Origin: Paenisporosarcina sp050269735
GTDB lineage: Bacteria > Bacillota > Bacilli > Bacillales_A > Planococcaceae
Direction of reading: 5' to 3'
Length of the DNA stretch: 64,000 nt
NCBI RefSeq assembly: GCF_050269735.1
Contig: NZ_JBNNIX010000001.1
Location: 744,001 to 808,000 of the forward strand
The translations under genes and the position numbers were made by a program. The notes below the pieces were generated by a model, which was not told the origin of the DNA, did no database searches, and was given only the letters and a program-made list of their open reading frames with translations. Of the stretch, positions 42,676-51,074 are shown one piece after another. How positions within the stretch are numbered: position 1 is the first letter of the stretch; the number at the start of each line of letters is the position of its first letter.

Positions 42676-43899
42676 ATGCCAGAGTTAATAGCGAAATTAA
42701 GAAAGGGCTTGGGAGTGATTAGTATTTATCTCGAGCCTAATAATAAAAATTTCCTATATTATGCGGACGTAGAAGGATTCGTATCTGAAGTGACGGGAGA
42801 GACCTCGTTCCTCACTCGTAAAGTAAGTCGATTCCCGGAATTATTAAAACTGTTAAAGCTTCACTTTAACAAATGGCATGAGCTTGAACTGGTATTATGT
42901 ACCAAATTCGAAAAAGACATCCGGAAATCGTTAATCGGTGCAAAAACACATTATAGTTCACAGTTAAGAATTCTTGACCTATTTTATCATTTGCAAAAAG
43001 AAAAAGTCATTGATGTCCAACAAGCAATGAGGGATTATGGTGTACACAAAGAAACGATTAAAAGTGATGTTTATTTGATGAGAGAAGTTTTAGAAGACGA
43101 TTTCGTCCATATCATGGCAAACGACCTAGGGAACACGTACGAAATTTCTGCATCTGACCAGTTTTCTTTCGGTGATGCGTTTGCATTATTACTGCTGATC
43201 TACCATAACCAAAGCCTCAATTTAAAAGAAGTGAAGCTCCTTCAAAACAAAATCATCAATCAGTTCTCGAATGCTGAGCAATACCGTCTTCGAACATTTT
43301 TTCAGAGTTACGAGTATTACTACCACGAGTTTGTTTCAAGGGATCTTCTTCCAGATATTGAGAGGATTTTTATAGCGATTCAGCAACATAAATTAGTGTC
43401 ATTTACTTACAAGAAATATGATGGCAGATATAAAGTTCGTAAAGTAAAACCATTGACGATTATTTTGCATGATAAAGCATATTATTTAGTTGCACAAGAA
43501 ATAGAAAATGGAAAGGATTCTCCGAGCAACTTTGGAATGGACCGTATCTTTGATATCCGAGTATTGAATGACACCTTCATTCCCGGTAGAGACAAAGACA
43601 GGTTCCAGCCAGGGAAGTATGCCAATCAATCATTTAATATGTTTATCGGAGAAGTTATAACCGTTACTCTGAAAGTTCAGTCAGGCATTAGACCATATTT
43701 TTTTCGTAGATTTCCTTCGGGCAAAATTATAAGGGAAGACGAGAATGCATTTGTGGCAGAAGTGGAAGTTGCCGGTACAGAAGGGATTATTTTTTGGATT
43801 CTTTCGCAAAAGGTTGATGTAGAAGTACTTCATCCGATAAGTCTTAGAGAAACATTGAAACAGTTATTGATTGATATGTTAAAACTTTATACCGACTAA
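42676..43899 (+). CDS. WYL-domain transcriptional regulator
   Basis: About 407 aa. A central winged-helix-like part (LRILDLFYHLQKEKVIDVQQ and VHKETIKSDVYLMREV, about residues 100-135) is followed by a WYL ligand-binding domain: HKLVSFTYKKYDGRYKVRKV KPL, AYYLVAQEIENG, FGMDRIFDIRVL, and a C-terminal WCX-like extension. WYL proteins sense nucleic acid fragments or nucleotides, and head many defence islands (BrxR, CapW; established knowledge). The N-terminal 90 residues are unassigned. ATG 42676 follows TGGGATGA; TTG 42655 is possible. First gene of a co-directional cluster. Confidence 0.82.
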   Translation: MPELIAKLRKGLGVISIYLEPNNKNFLYYADVEGFVSEVTGETSFLTRKVSRFPELLKLLKLHFNKWHELELVLCTKFEKDIRKSLIGAKTHYSSQLRILDLFYHLQKEKVIDVQQAMRDYGVHKETIKSDVYLMREVLEDDFVHIMANDLGNTYEISASDQFSFGDAFALLLLIYHNQSLNLKEVKLLQNKIINQFSNAEQYRLRTFFQSYEYYYHEFVSRDLLPDIERIFIAIQQHKLVSFTYKKYDGRYKVRKVKPLTIILHDKAYYLVAQEIENGKDSPSNFGMDRIFDIRVLNDTFIPGRDKDRFQPGKYANQSFNMFIGEVITVTLKVQSGIRPYFFRRFPSGKIIREDENAFVAEVEVAGTEGIIFWILSQKVDVEVLHPISLRETLKQLLIDMLKLYTD

Positions 43900-43913
43900 G
43901 GGGGAGATTTCGG

Positions 43914-44696
43914 GTGGTAGATATTAACACTTTTGATTACTATGTTGCTTTTCTGAAAGAAAATGATCCAAATGGTCGTCCGACATTTACTTATGAACAT
44001 TACGATTACTCAGGGAGTCACGCAACTTTAGGAAGATGTTTAATCATACATTTTAATAAGTCTCATCCGGAAGTTATCGATGATGCTATTCAATTATTGA
44101 ATGGTGCTGTTGAAAAAATGTTCGAAGAAAAGTATGAAGACGGAAAAATTGATTTTGATCAAGTTATTTGGGGATACAATGACCTTGCTGTTTGGCATGC
44201 AAATTATAAAAAAGATATGGAGAAAGCGCTGCATTTTGCAAATAAAGGAATCGAAATGCTTCAGACAGTAGCTGATTGTGATTTATCGTTCGGTGTACGT
44301 GGTCAGTTATGGTTCAACCGTTGGGTATCCTCTCTTAAATTAGGAAGAGAAGAAGCAATGTTGAAGGTATGTCGTGAAAAAATTACTGAGGCTAGTTTGA
44401 GAAATTCGAATTATACATCCAACAGTATGCTGTATTACGGCTATCAATTTTTAGCATTTGTATCTAAAAGTCACAATGACATGATTCAGGCAATTGGATA
44501 CTTAGAAGAATCCGTAAAGTATCTTGACCTCCAAGTTGAAGTTCGAAAGTATCAGTTGAAACAATATCACGAAATTCTGGAACTAAAAGAGTCAGATCCA
44601 GACGAATGCTATAAACAATTAGAACAACTACTAGATATGGTGAGTTCTCTACATCAAGCTTGGGATTTTGATTCTAGTATTTGGGAGAATAGTTAA
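43914..44696 (+). CDS. TPR-like hypothetical protein
   Basis: A 260-aa soluble helical protein. The middle part (VIWGYNDLAVWHANYKKDME and KALHFANKGIEMLQ, then MIQAIGYLEESVKYLDL) reads as tetratricopeptide-like helical pairs, suggesting protein-protein contacts. The N-terminus is unassigned. It starts with GTG 43914 only 14 bases after the WYL stop, with GGGGGAG, and its stop overlaps the next ATG (TAATG), so it is in the same operon. Function unknown; possibly the adaptor of the cluster. Confidence 0.7.
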   Translation: MVDINTFDYYVAFLKENDPNGRPTFTYEHYDYSGSHATLGRCLIIHFNKSHPEVIDDAIQLLNGAVEKMFEEKYEDGKIDFDQVIWGYNDLAVWHANYKKDMEKALHFANKGIEMLQTVADCDLSFGVRGQLWFNRWVSSLKLGREEAMLKVCREKITEASLRNSNYTSNSMLYYGYQFLAFVSKSHNDMIQAIGYLEESVKYLDLQVEVRKYQLKQYHEILELKESDPDECYKQLEQLLDMVSSLHQAWDFDSSIWENS

Positions 44697-44977
44697 TGAA
44701 AGAGACAACTATGGTTTGTAGTGTTTGCTGTGAAAATATAGCGTTGGGGGTGTTTGCGTCTAGAATTGCTCCAGTTAGTTGTGCGTATTGCAAAAAATGT
44801 ATGGAAAGAAGAGCAGAACCATACGGTGTATTGGTGACCAAAGTTGCTCACCTTATGTCGCAAAATCCTGATTATCAATTAAGTCCTAGATTAATTATTG
44901 TGAAGCTAGCTACACTGTCTATCAATGATAAAACAGAGGAAATGTTTATCGAAGACGTGAGAAATCGGATGCTTTAA
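44696..44977 (+). CDS. Small zinc-finger-like protein (93 aa)
   Basis: A 93-aa protein with five Cys in the N-terminal third (MVCSVCCENIALG and CAYCKKCMERR), a likely zinc ribbon, then a helical tail. It overlaps the preceding gene by one base (TAATG), so the pair is translationally coupled. No family is recognised. It is the first of several Cys-rich proteins in this cluster, together with 46574 and 48237. Confidence 0.65.
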   Translation: MKETTMVCSVCCENIALGVFASRIAPVSCAYCKKCMERRAEPYGVLVTKVAHLMSQNPDYQLSPRLIIVKLATLSINDKTEEMFIEDVRNRML

Positions 44978-45027
44978 ATGTAATTCTTGCAATCGGAGAG
45001 TAAATTTAATATACAGGGGGAATTTGG

Positions 45028-46470
45028 ATGGAAAAAGAGTTTTTGAAGTTGATTTCTATTTTAATTGATCAGGAACCAAGCCGTTTAATAGCTGACGATC
45101 AAGAGAAATTGCATGACTTAAGTAAACGGTTTAATGAGGCATTAAAAATTAAAAGGCTAGAAGAGAAATTTCATACGGAAATGATGTTTGATAATGAGAA
45201 CTATTTGATTCCACCGGTTCCGTTTGCGAGCACAAATGATGATGGCAAACCGTTAGCATTTGCAATTATGGGGCTTAATCCAAAGTTGTTTTTAGAGAAT
45301 GACTCGACAATTGAAGAAAAGCGGCACGCCGGCAATACATGGGAAGAGTACGCTGTTTCTTATACAACCAATCAGAGGAATAGTACTGATATCGGAAGCT
45401 TTTATAGAAAACTTACCGTTGTAATGGAATCCTTGAAAAATGGAAAATTAGTTAAATGGAATGAAATCGTTAGCGGCTGCAGAAATGCTCAAGAGAGGCT
45501 GGCAACTTATCTCAATATCGTTGAAAAAGATCCTATTATAGTCGGGGAATTCATACCACTTCATTCATCCAAAATTGGTTCATATAATAAAGCAACCGTA
45601 CAGAAGCTATTTCAGGAAATCGGAGAGTATAAACCTTATTTAACAGAGCTATTTCAAATCATCTCCAGCAATCTTGCCTTAGATGGCTGGTTAATTGCAA
45701 ATGGAAGCGGAGCAAGCGCTGTTTTTGAAATATTTATTGAGAACGACATGCTTGAGGGCAGCTTTACTAAAATCCTTGATCAACGGGACCAGGCTTATAC
45801 AGGTTACGTCTGGGAATATAATGGCGAGTGCCGAAAAGTCCTTCTATTGCACCAATTTTTGGGAACAATCGGCGGTAAGTTGAACGATTATGAGGACATC
45901 AGGGAAATGGTAACAACTGTCATAAACGCGTTTAAAGCACCTCATTCGGTCCAAGCAACTGAAATTGTGGATAAACATGATGAAGTAGAAAAAAAGAAGA
46001 AAGAACCCAAACGAAAAATAGACAATGGGTATGAAAGTTTCGGCGAATATGCAGAGGTTGCGGAGAAAATCGATCAATTTATTTTAAATGGAATGAGTGA
46101 ACCAAATCATCGCTTGTTGAATGTTAAAGGAGGTTTGGCATATCACCCTGAACCGAACCGAAGTATGTTTAGCTTCGCAAAACTATGCAATGAAAATCAT
46201 CCTTTTCTTCTCCTTCGTTTTGGGAAGAAGTCGGAGGGTGATCATTTAGGTGCCGTAAAACAGCTTGAATTTGATCGTAAGCTTAAACAGCAGCAGCATA
46301 GAAATGTAAATCATATTTATGAATATCCTAATGAAGCTTTTATCTATTTGAAAAACCTAGCCGAAGATGAAAGCAATGAAACTTGGAATCTTGTGAAAGA
46401 AAACCTTCGAGAAGCTTATCGTGTTTATTACAAAGTGAGTGAACAAGAAACTCTAGAATTCCAGATTTAG
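45028..46470 (+). CDS. Hypothetical protein with a possible uracil-DNA-glycosylase-like fold
   Basis: A 480-aa protein without membrane segments. Residues about 70-285 contain LAFAIMGLNPKLFLEN, IIVGEFIPLHSSKIGS, DGWLIANGSGASAVFE and KVLLLHQFLG, in the order and spacing of the UDG superfamily core ('GlNPg', a central strand, a late His/strand). Catalytic identity is uncertain. A Lys/Glu-rich linker (about 325-345) leads to a C-terminal domain with LLRFGKKSEGDHLGA. AGGGGG lies 7 bases before ATG 45028. The family is not known to me; the UDG resemblance is an inference needing structure prediction. Confidence 0.6.
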   Translation: MEKEFLKLISILIDQEPSRLIADDQEKLHDLSKRFNEALKIKRLEEKFHTEMMFDNENYLIPPVPFASTNDDGKPLAFAIMGLNPKLFLENDSTIEEKRHAGNTWEEYAVSYTTNQRNSTDIGSFYRKLTVVMESLKNGKLVKWNEIVSGCRNAQERLATYLNIVEKDPIIVGEFIPLHSSKIGSYNKATVQKLFQEIGEYKPYLTELFQIISSNLALDGWLIANGSGASAVFEIFIENDMLEGSFTKILDQRDQAYTGYVWEYNGECRKVLLLHQFLGTIGGKLNDYEDIREMVTTVINAFKAPHSVQATEIVDKHDEVEKKKKEPKRKIDNGYESFGEYAEVAEKIDQFILNGMSEPNHRLLNVKGGLAYHPEPNRSMFSFAKLCNENHPFLLLRFGKKSEGDHLGAVKQLEFDRKLKQQQHRNVNHIYEYPNEAFIYLKNLAEDESNETWNLVKENLREAYRVYYKVSEQETLEFQI

Positions 46471-46573
46471 TTAAAGTAAGAATACTATACAAAACCGTGT
46501 GTCCTTTGCATTTAGCGGATATACGGTTTGTTTTTTCTGGAGAAAAAGGAGGTGCCAGCATATTAGCATCTGG

Positions 46574-46729
46574 ATGAACTGCCAAGGCGGATGTGGTTAC
46601 CGGGACACCTCAGATTATAGATGGTATATTTGCAGCGAATGCGGCAGAAGAATCTGCTTTACCTGTGCAGCAAAAGAACACCAGTGCAGTAATTGCACGT
46701 ATGGAAGAATGGAACCTTCCAAAATATGA
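46574..46729 (+). CDS. Cys-rich zinc-finger microprotein
   Basis: About 51 aa with nine Cys: MNCQGGCGYRDTS, ICSECGRRICFTC, AAKEHQCSNCTYG. The CxxC pairs suggest one or two cross-braced zinc sites, like RING or B-box fingers. AAAGGAGG lies 20 bases before ATG 46574; a non-standard ATT start at 46562 would fit the spacing better. It lies in the operon between the 480-aa protein and the Sir2 gene. Small but the Cys pattern is convincing; an overlapping frame (46593-46835) is rejected. Confidence 0.55.
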   Translation: MNCQGGCGYRDTSDYRWYICSECGRRICFTCAAKEHQCSNCTYGRMEPSKI

Positions 46730-46831
46730 ACGCCAAACTCCTTTCTATTTGAAAGGAGTTTGTTTTGCGGTTAAAGGGGCTTTTAGCTGGGACGGTGTAC
46801 AGTGGAAACATAGGTGGAAGGGGATGAAAGT

Positions 46832-48223
46832 ATGAAACATGTATTGATGGTGTCTGATGATTTTTACAAAAAAGATCTGCGAGTGGGAGATGAAATGGGT
46901 CAATTAGTTGGCCGTTTGAAGGTGCTGGATCTTGCTCATGAAAATGAATTTGGAACGTTTATTTTATGTGAGTATTTTGACACAGCTAAAGAAGAAGGAA
47001 CTGAAACGAAGTGGACCAAGAAGAACGGCATCGCACCAAAAGCTGGCAACCCTTTAGAAATTGTGGGCACCATTCATATCCCAGGTTATCGCAATCTGAT
47101 GAGAGGAATTGGTTTCTTTGTTAAAAATCATGATTCAAATGAAGTATTGGGCATGTCTTATCAGCAGGCATGGAATGCCATCTTTCATGAAGGGGCAAGA
47201 AATGCTCTGGCCACGTCCAGTCATTTGAATAATTTTCACACCCAGCTGATCGATACAGTGGATGGCCTTCCTGCTTTAGATAGTTGCTATTGGAAAATCC
47301 CTGCCTATAATTCCGAGGGTGAGCCCTTTGCTCCTTTTACAAAGGCGGCATTGGCTCAACTGAAAAATGGTATGAGACATGCTGTATCTGGCCTGGTGCG
47401 GGAGCGGGCACAACAATCGTCAGTGGATCCTTCCTTTGAGGACCTTTCCGATATTGCCAAAATCCGTCCTTTATCGAAGATTGCAGTACTTTCTGGGGCT
47501 GGGTTAAGTACGGCCAGCGGGATTCCCGATTATCGCTCATCGGTAGAAAGTTTATGGAGAAAAAATCCGGATGTATTGTCAAAGCTTAATCAAGCAAGCT
47601 TTGAACGCAATCCTGATGACTTCTGGAAGGCCATGTATGAGCTTATCGAGAAAACCTTGGAACCTATAACACCATTCCCAACTCATGAAGCTTTGGTCGC
47701 AACGATCCAATCGCTCCAGCCGAGTTTTGGCCATCGTTTTCTTGCATGGATAGCGCAGGAACTTCAAAAGGATGTCACCATCATCACTCAGAATATTGAT
47801 GGACTGGATAAAAAAGCAGGCAGCGAAAAGGTAATTGAAATGCATGGGAATATTCATGAATGTGTATGTCCTGAATGCAGCCGATTGTACCCATTAGTAA
47901 ATGTGTTGAAAAAGAATGAGGCACCTATCTGTGATTGTGGAGCAGTGCTTCGGCCAAACGTTGCGTTTTTCGGCGATATGGTTCAAGGGTACGATGAGGC
48001 GAAGGACACAGTGAAAAATGCAGATCTCATTTTAGTAGTAGGAACTTCTTTGCAAGTCGCTCCATTTAACCAACTGATTCTAGAGAAAAATGAACACGCA
48101 AAAGTTGTGTTGATTAATGATTCACCTATCGAGCATCTGGAGACTGATTACGCTCTATATGGGCAAATCCCAAGTATCTTCCACAAGCTAAAAGAGTTGT
48201 GGGGATTTGATCATAAGGAATGA
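46832..48223 (+). CDS. Sir2-family NAD-dependent protein with extra N-terminal domain
   Basis: A 463-aa protein in two parts. Residues about 1-205 are a domain I cannot assign (MGQLVGRLKVLDLAHENEFG; IPGYRNLMRGIGFFV). Residues about 210-463 are a sirtuin: AVLSGAGLSTASGIPDYRS (NAD loop), ITQNIDGLDKKAG (catalytic Asn/Asp), EMHGNIHECVC (catalytic His), the zinc Cys set CPEC and CDCG, NVAFFGD and VVGTSLQVAPF. All catalytic residues are present, so deacylase or NAD-consuming activity is expected. Defence proteins such as ThsA and DSR also use Sir2 domains for NAD depletion. ATG 46832 is 7 bases after AAGGGGA. Confidence 0.88.
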   Translation: MKHVLMVSDDFYKKDLRVGDEMGQLVGRLKVLDLAHENEFGTFILCEYFDTAKEEGTETKWTKKNGIAPKAGNPLEIVGTIHIPGYRNLMRGIGFFVKNHDSNEVLGMSYQQAWNAIFHEGARNALATSSHLNNFHTQLIDTVDGLPALDSCYWKIPAYNSEGEPFAPFTKAALAQLKNGMRHAVSGLVRERAQQSSVDPSFEDLSDIAKIRPLSKIAVLSGAGLSTASGIPDYRSSVESLWRKNPDVLSKLNQASFERNPDDFWKAMYELIEKTLEPITPFPTHEALVATIQSLQPSFGHRFLAWIAQELQKDVTIITQNIDGLDKKAGSEKVIEMHGNIHECVCPECSRLYPLVNVLKKNEAPICDCGAVLRPNVAFFGDMVQGYDEAKDTVKNADLILVVGTSLQVAPFNQLILEKNEHAKVVLINDSPIEHLETDYALYGQIPSIFHKLKELWGFDHKE

Positions 48224-48236
48224 AGGTGATGTGGTT

Positions 48237-49172
48237 GTGATAAGGGAATATAGCTATCAGTGTGAGTGTGGATGGAACGGGCAATGGGTGAGTGGCGGAT
48301 TCCGAGTTCAAATCCCTTTGCTTGATAAAATTGAGCAGCAACTATTGGAGGCAGTTCACCCAACAGCAAAAGCTGCATGGCGAAAACTCTATCGAAATAT
48401 ATTAAGAGAGGAATTACCATGTGCGCATATCACCAGTCAAAGCGGGTTTCTTGTTTGTCGGCATTGTAAACATGGTTATAACCAAGAAGATTACTATGAT
48501 TCTAAGACAGGAGATTATTTGCATCCATTAATTTGCAGCCACTGTGGAGATTCTGCGACTATCCTTTATCGTCCACAACAAATCCCTTGCCCTGCATGCC
48601 AGGCTTTGTTAGAAGGAAAGTCGGAAGTCTCTTCAGATGAATTCCTGAAAATCATCCTTAGAACTAGCAAGATCCAATTCATTGACCATCAATCGGATGA
48701 GCTACTGATCCTTGTCGGCGAAAAGGCGAAAATGAATGTTGTTGATTCAGTGAGTAATTTGTTGATCGAGCAAAAGGAACCACTTTATGCTCAAGAAGAC
48801 GGCTTTGCCCTTTTACAAGTGCTTTCAAAGGCTAAGAAGGTTATTCTTCATACAAACTTTGATGACCCATATGAATCCAAGCTATCATTTCTGTTAGCAA
48901 AGCATATACGTTCGCTAAACTGTGAAGTTGTGTCCATTGTGACGACTCCTCCAATTTTTGAGGGACGAAAAAGGATGGAAAGCATCATGCAGCAAATCAT
49001 GAAACTGCAAAGCTATTCCAATCGTACGATCTTGGTATCAGGATCTGCTCTGGAAAGAAAGTTTGGAACAACCATTGATTTGTATAACGAGCATATGCCG
49101 AAGCAAGTTAGCCAAGAAATCCAAACTGTACTTGAATCCGGTTTTTATTCATTTAATCAAGATTTCACATGA
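48237..49172 (+). CDS. Multi-zinc-ribbon protein with FtsZ-like C-terminal domain
   Basis: About 311 aa. The first 120 residues hold four Cys pairs (CECGWN, CRHCKHG, CSHCGDS, CPACQALL), probably two zinc ribbons. The C-terminal 110 residues, LAKHIRSLNCEVVSIVTTPP then IFEGRKRMESIMQQIMKLQS, match the FtsZ/tubulin core ('vaVVT.Pf.fEG..R...A..gi..L'). The GTP-binding GGGTGTG loop is absent (it reads HTNFDDPYES), so it likely does not bind GTP normally. GTG 48237 follows AAGGTGAT; GTG 48231 and TTG 48207 are in frame. The fusion is unfamiliar to me. Confidence 0.7.
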   Translation: MIREYSYQCECGWNGQWVSGGFRVQIPLLDKIEQQLLEAVHPTAKAAWRKLYRNILREELPCAHITSQSGFLVCRHCKHGYNQEDYYDSKTGDYLHPLICSHCGDSATILYRPQQIPCPACQALLEGKSEVSSDEFLKIILRTSKIQFIDHQSDELLILVGEKAKMNVVDSVSNLLIEQKEPLYAQEDGFALLQVLSKAKKVILHTNFDDPYESKLSFLLAKHIRSLNCEVVSIVTTPPIFEGRKRMESIMQQIMKLQSYSNRTILVSGSALERKFGTTIDLYNEHMPKQVSQEIQTVLESGFYSFNQDFT

Positions 49173-49198
49173 CATGACGATAGATTGGAGAGTTGAGG

Positions 49199-50464
49199 AT
49201 GCTCAATAAAATCAAAGGGGCATTATTTGGTGTAGCCATTGGGGATGCACTTGGAGCAACAACAGAATTTATGACACAGAATGAAATTCAGGATCAGTAC
49301 GGAAAAGTTACAGACTTCATTGGCGGTGGGTATTGGCAGCTGGAACCAGGTGAAGTAACAGATGATACCGAGATGACGATAGCTGTGATAAAAGGAATCA
49401 TGGCTAACTCTGCAGAGCCAATTGATGAGATTGGCAACCAATTTTTGTACTGGAGAAAATCTGATCCTGTTGATATCGGGATCATCATTCTTACAGTGCT
49501 GGATCAAGTTCAGGGAAATTGGTTTGAAGCAGCAGAGGCCACCCATCAACAGCTGAATGGAATGAGTGCTGGAAATGGAAGTTTGATGAGATGTCTGCCA
49601 ATTGCTCTAGCCTATCCGGATAAGAATAGAATCAAAGAACTCTCAATCCAGCAATCCAAAATGACGCATTATGATGATCTAGCAGCAGAAGCTTGTGTCA
49701 TTTATAACCTGATAGCTTGTCGGGTTTTGGCTGGGGAAGAGCTGAAAACTTCTATATTAACGGAAATCAAAGATACCCGATATGATACTAACTATGATCA
49801 AGAACCCGATTGTCCGCCAGATGGATATGTAGTTCATACCATGAGATGGGTCATCTACTGGCTTCTAACTTGTGAAACCTTTGAGGAGGTTGTCATTGAA
49901 GCGGCAAACAAAGGAAATGACAGTGACACCATAGCGGCCATTGCAGGAGGGTTGAAAGGATTGGACGTTGGTTTTAGCCAACTCCCAAAAAAGTATACAT
50001 TAAACCTATTATGCGAAAGAAGCCTTGATTCCTTTGCCTATATCCTATTTCTGATTCGGGATCAAAATACAGGACAAATAATCAAAAATTTAGACCGGGT
50101 TATTCTGGACTTAGGCAATCAAGCAAACCTACTGGAAGAAATGGTTGAGCAAGGGAAGACGCGTGAAGAAAAGCAAAATGTGCTTAATGGAATTAAGGAT
50201 CATATATACCTCTACAGATTATCATTCAACGATGGAGATCACGATTACGAGGCGAAAATAAAAACATGGAGCATGTCAGTGATGCGATATCTTCGCACAC
50301 AAAGGCTGTTAGACCTCGATGCACCTAAGATAATAATCTCGCATGAATTAAGTTGGCTTAGAACTATGATTGAACATATGGGAAAACGCTACTGTGGAAT
50401 TGAACCTCAATTCACTGAAGAGGAATTGGAAGAATTAGAATTGGATTCACAGATAAGTTTTTGA
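49199..50464 (+). CDS. ADP-ribosylglycohydrolase family protein
   Basis: A 421-aa protein. The first 270 residues are a complete DraG/ARH-type domain: GALFGVAIGDALGATTEFMT, VTDDTEMTIAVIKG (metal-binding Thr-Asp-Asp), NGMSAGNGSLMRCLPIAL and NKGNDSDTIAAIAGGLKG (the second metal site). The family removes ADP-ribose from proteins, nucleic acids or small molecules. The last 150 residues (GQIIKNLDRVILDLGNQANL onward) are a helical extension not usual in the family. It is the last gene of the cluster, 26 bases after the FtsZ-like gene, and pairs well with a NAD-using Sir2 protein. A strong terminator follows. Confidence 0.9.
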   Translation: MLNKIKGALFGVAIGDALGATTEFMTQNEIQDQYGKVTDFIGGGYWQLEPGEVTDDTEMTIAVIKGIMANSAEPIDEIGNQFLYWRKSDPVDIGIIILTVLDQVQGNWFEAAEATHQQLNGMSAGNGSLMRCLPIALAYPDKNRIKELSIQQSKMTHYDDLAAEACVIYNLIACRVLAGEELKTSILTEIKDTRYDTNYDQEPDCPPDGYVVHTMRWVIYWLLTCETFEEVVIEAANKGNDSDTIAAIAGGLKGLDVGFSQLPKKYTLNLLCERSLDSFAYILFLIRDQNTGQIIKNLDRVILDLGNQANLLEEMVEQGKTREEKQNVLNGIKDHIYLYRLSFNDGDHDYEAKIKTWSMSVMRYLRTQRLLDLDAPKIIISHELSWLRTMIEHMGKRYCGIEPQFTEEELEELELDSQISF

Positions 50465-50506
50465 AAATGCGCCACTGCTTCTGATATTTGACTGAATAAT
50501 ACAATC

Positions 50507-50546
50507 AAGCCGGCGAATTAGCATATTCGCCGGCTTATTTCATTTA
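50507..50546 (+). terminator. Intrinsic terminator of the WYL-to-ARH cluster
   Basis: AAGCCGGCGAA / TTCGCCGGCTT, 11 pairs, then ATTTCATTT, 43 bases after the last stop. Confidence 0.85.
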
Positions 50547-50591
50547 ATTCACACGTGAAGGCTAATTTTTCAGACGTCATCATTAAAAATC

Positions 50592-50912
50592 GGGTACCTG
50601 TGTAAAAAACAATTCAGATTATAAACGACAATTGCATATGATTTTCCGGGGCAGTTGTAGGTAAGATGTTTTTAAAGAAGGCGTCTGAATAAACTCTCAT
50701 TCTCGTAAATTGTCATAATTTTAATGGGGCCATTCAGAACAATTTTAAGAAAGATTTTTGCTGAAAAATTTTGATGTTTATTCTTTTTTGCTTTATCACT
50801 CTTTGCACATGCATATATTGCGTACAAATTATTAATTGATGGCACCTTAAATTAGATGGTCGCTAACCTTATACAAAATTAATAATCGGCCGATATTACA
50901 TCGACTGCTTCC
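50592..50912 (+). repeat. GGTACC-GGTGCC element, copy J (long form, eroded)
   Basis: GGGTACCTGTGTAAAAAAC, GATTATAAACGACAATTGCA, GTAAATTGTCATAATTTTAA then TGGGGCCATTC, TTTTGATGTTTATTCTTTTT, TTGATGGCACCTTAA and a weak hairpin at ATCGGCCGATATTACATCGA. Another left end (CGGGTACCTGTG) follows at 50921. Confidence 0.8.
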
Positions 50913-51074
50913 TTGGAAAGCGGGTACCTGTGACAGTTGAAACTTTTGCTGCTTGTTTATTATGAATAAAGGTTTGCAACTATTTTGATTCCAAAAGGAT
51001 TTTCCAGATATTTGTCGAAAGAAGGAAATAAGGAAAAGGGGATTAATAAATTCATATGGGGAGATGGGATAGAG

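Noticed and set aside
46593..46835. 80-codon ORF overlapping the Cys-rich microprotein
   Set aside because: It lacks motifs, while the other frame has nine well-spaced Cys; the two cannot both be the main product.
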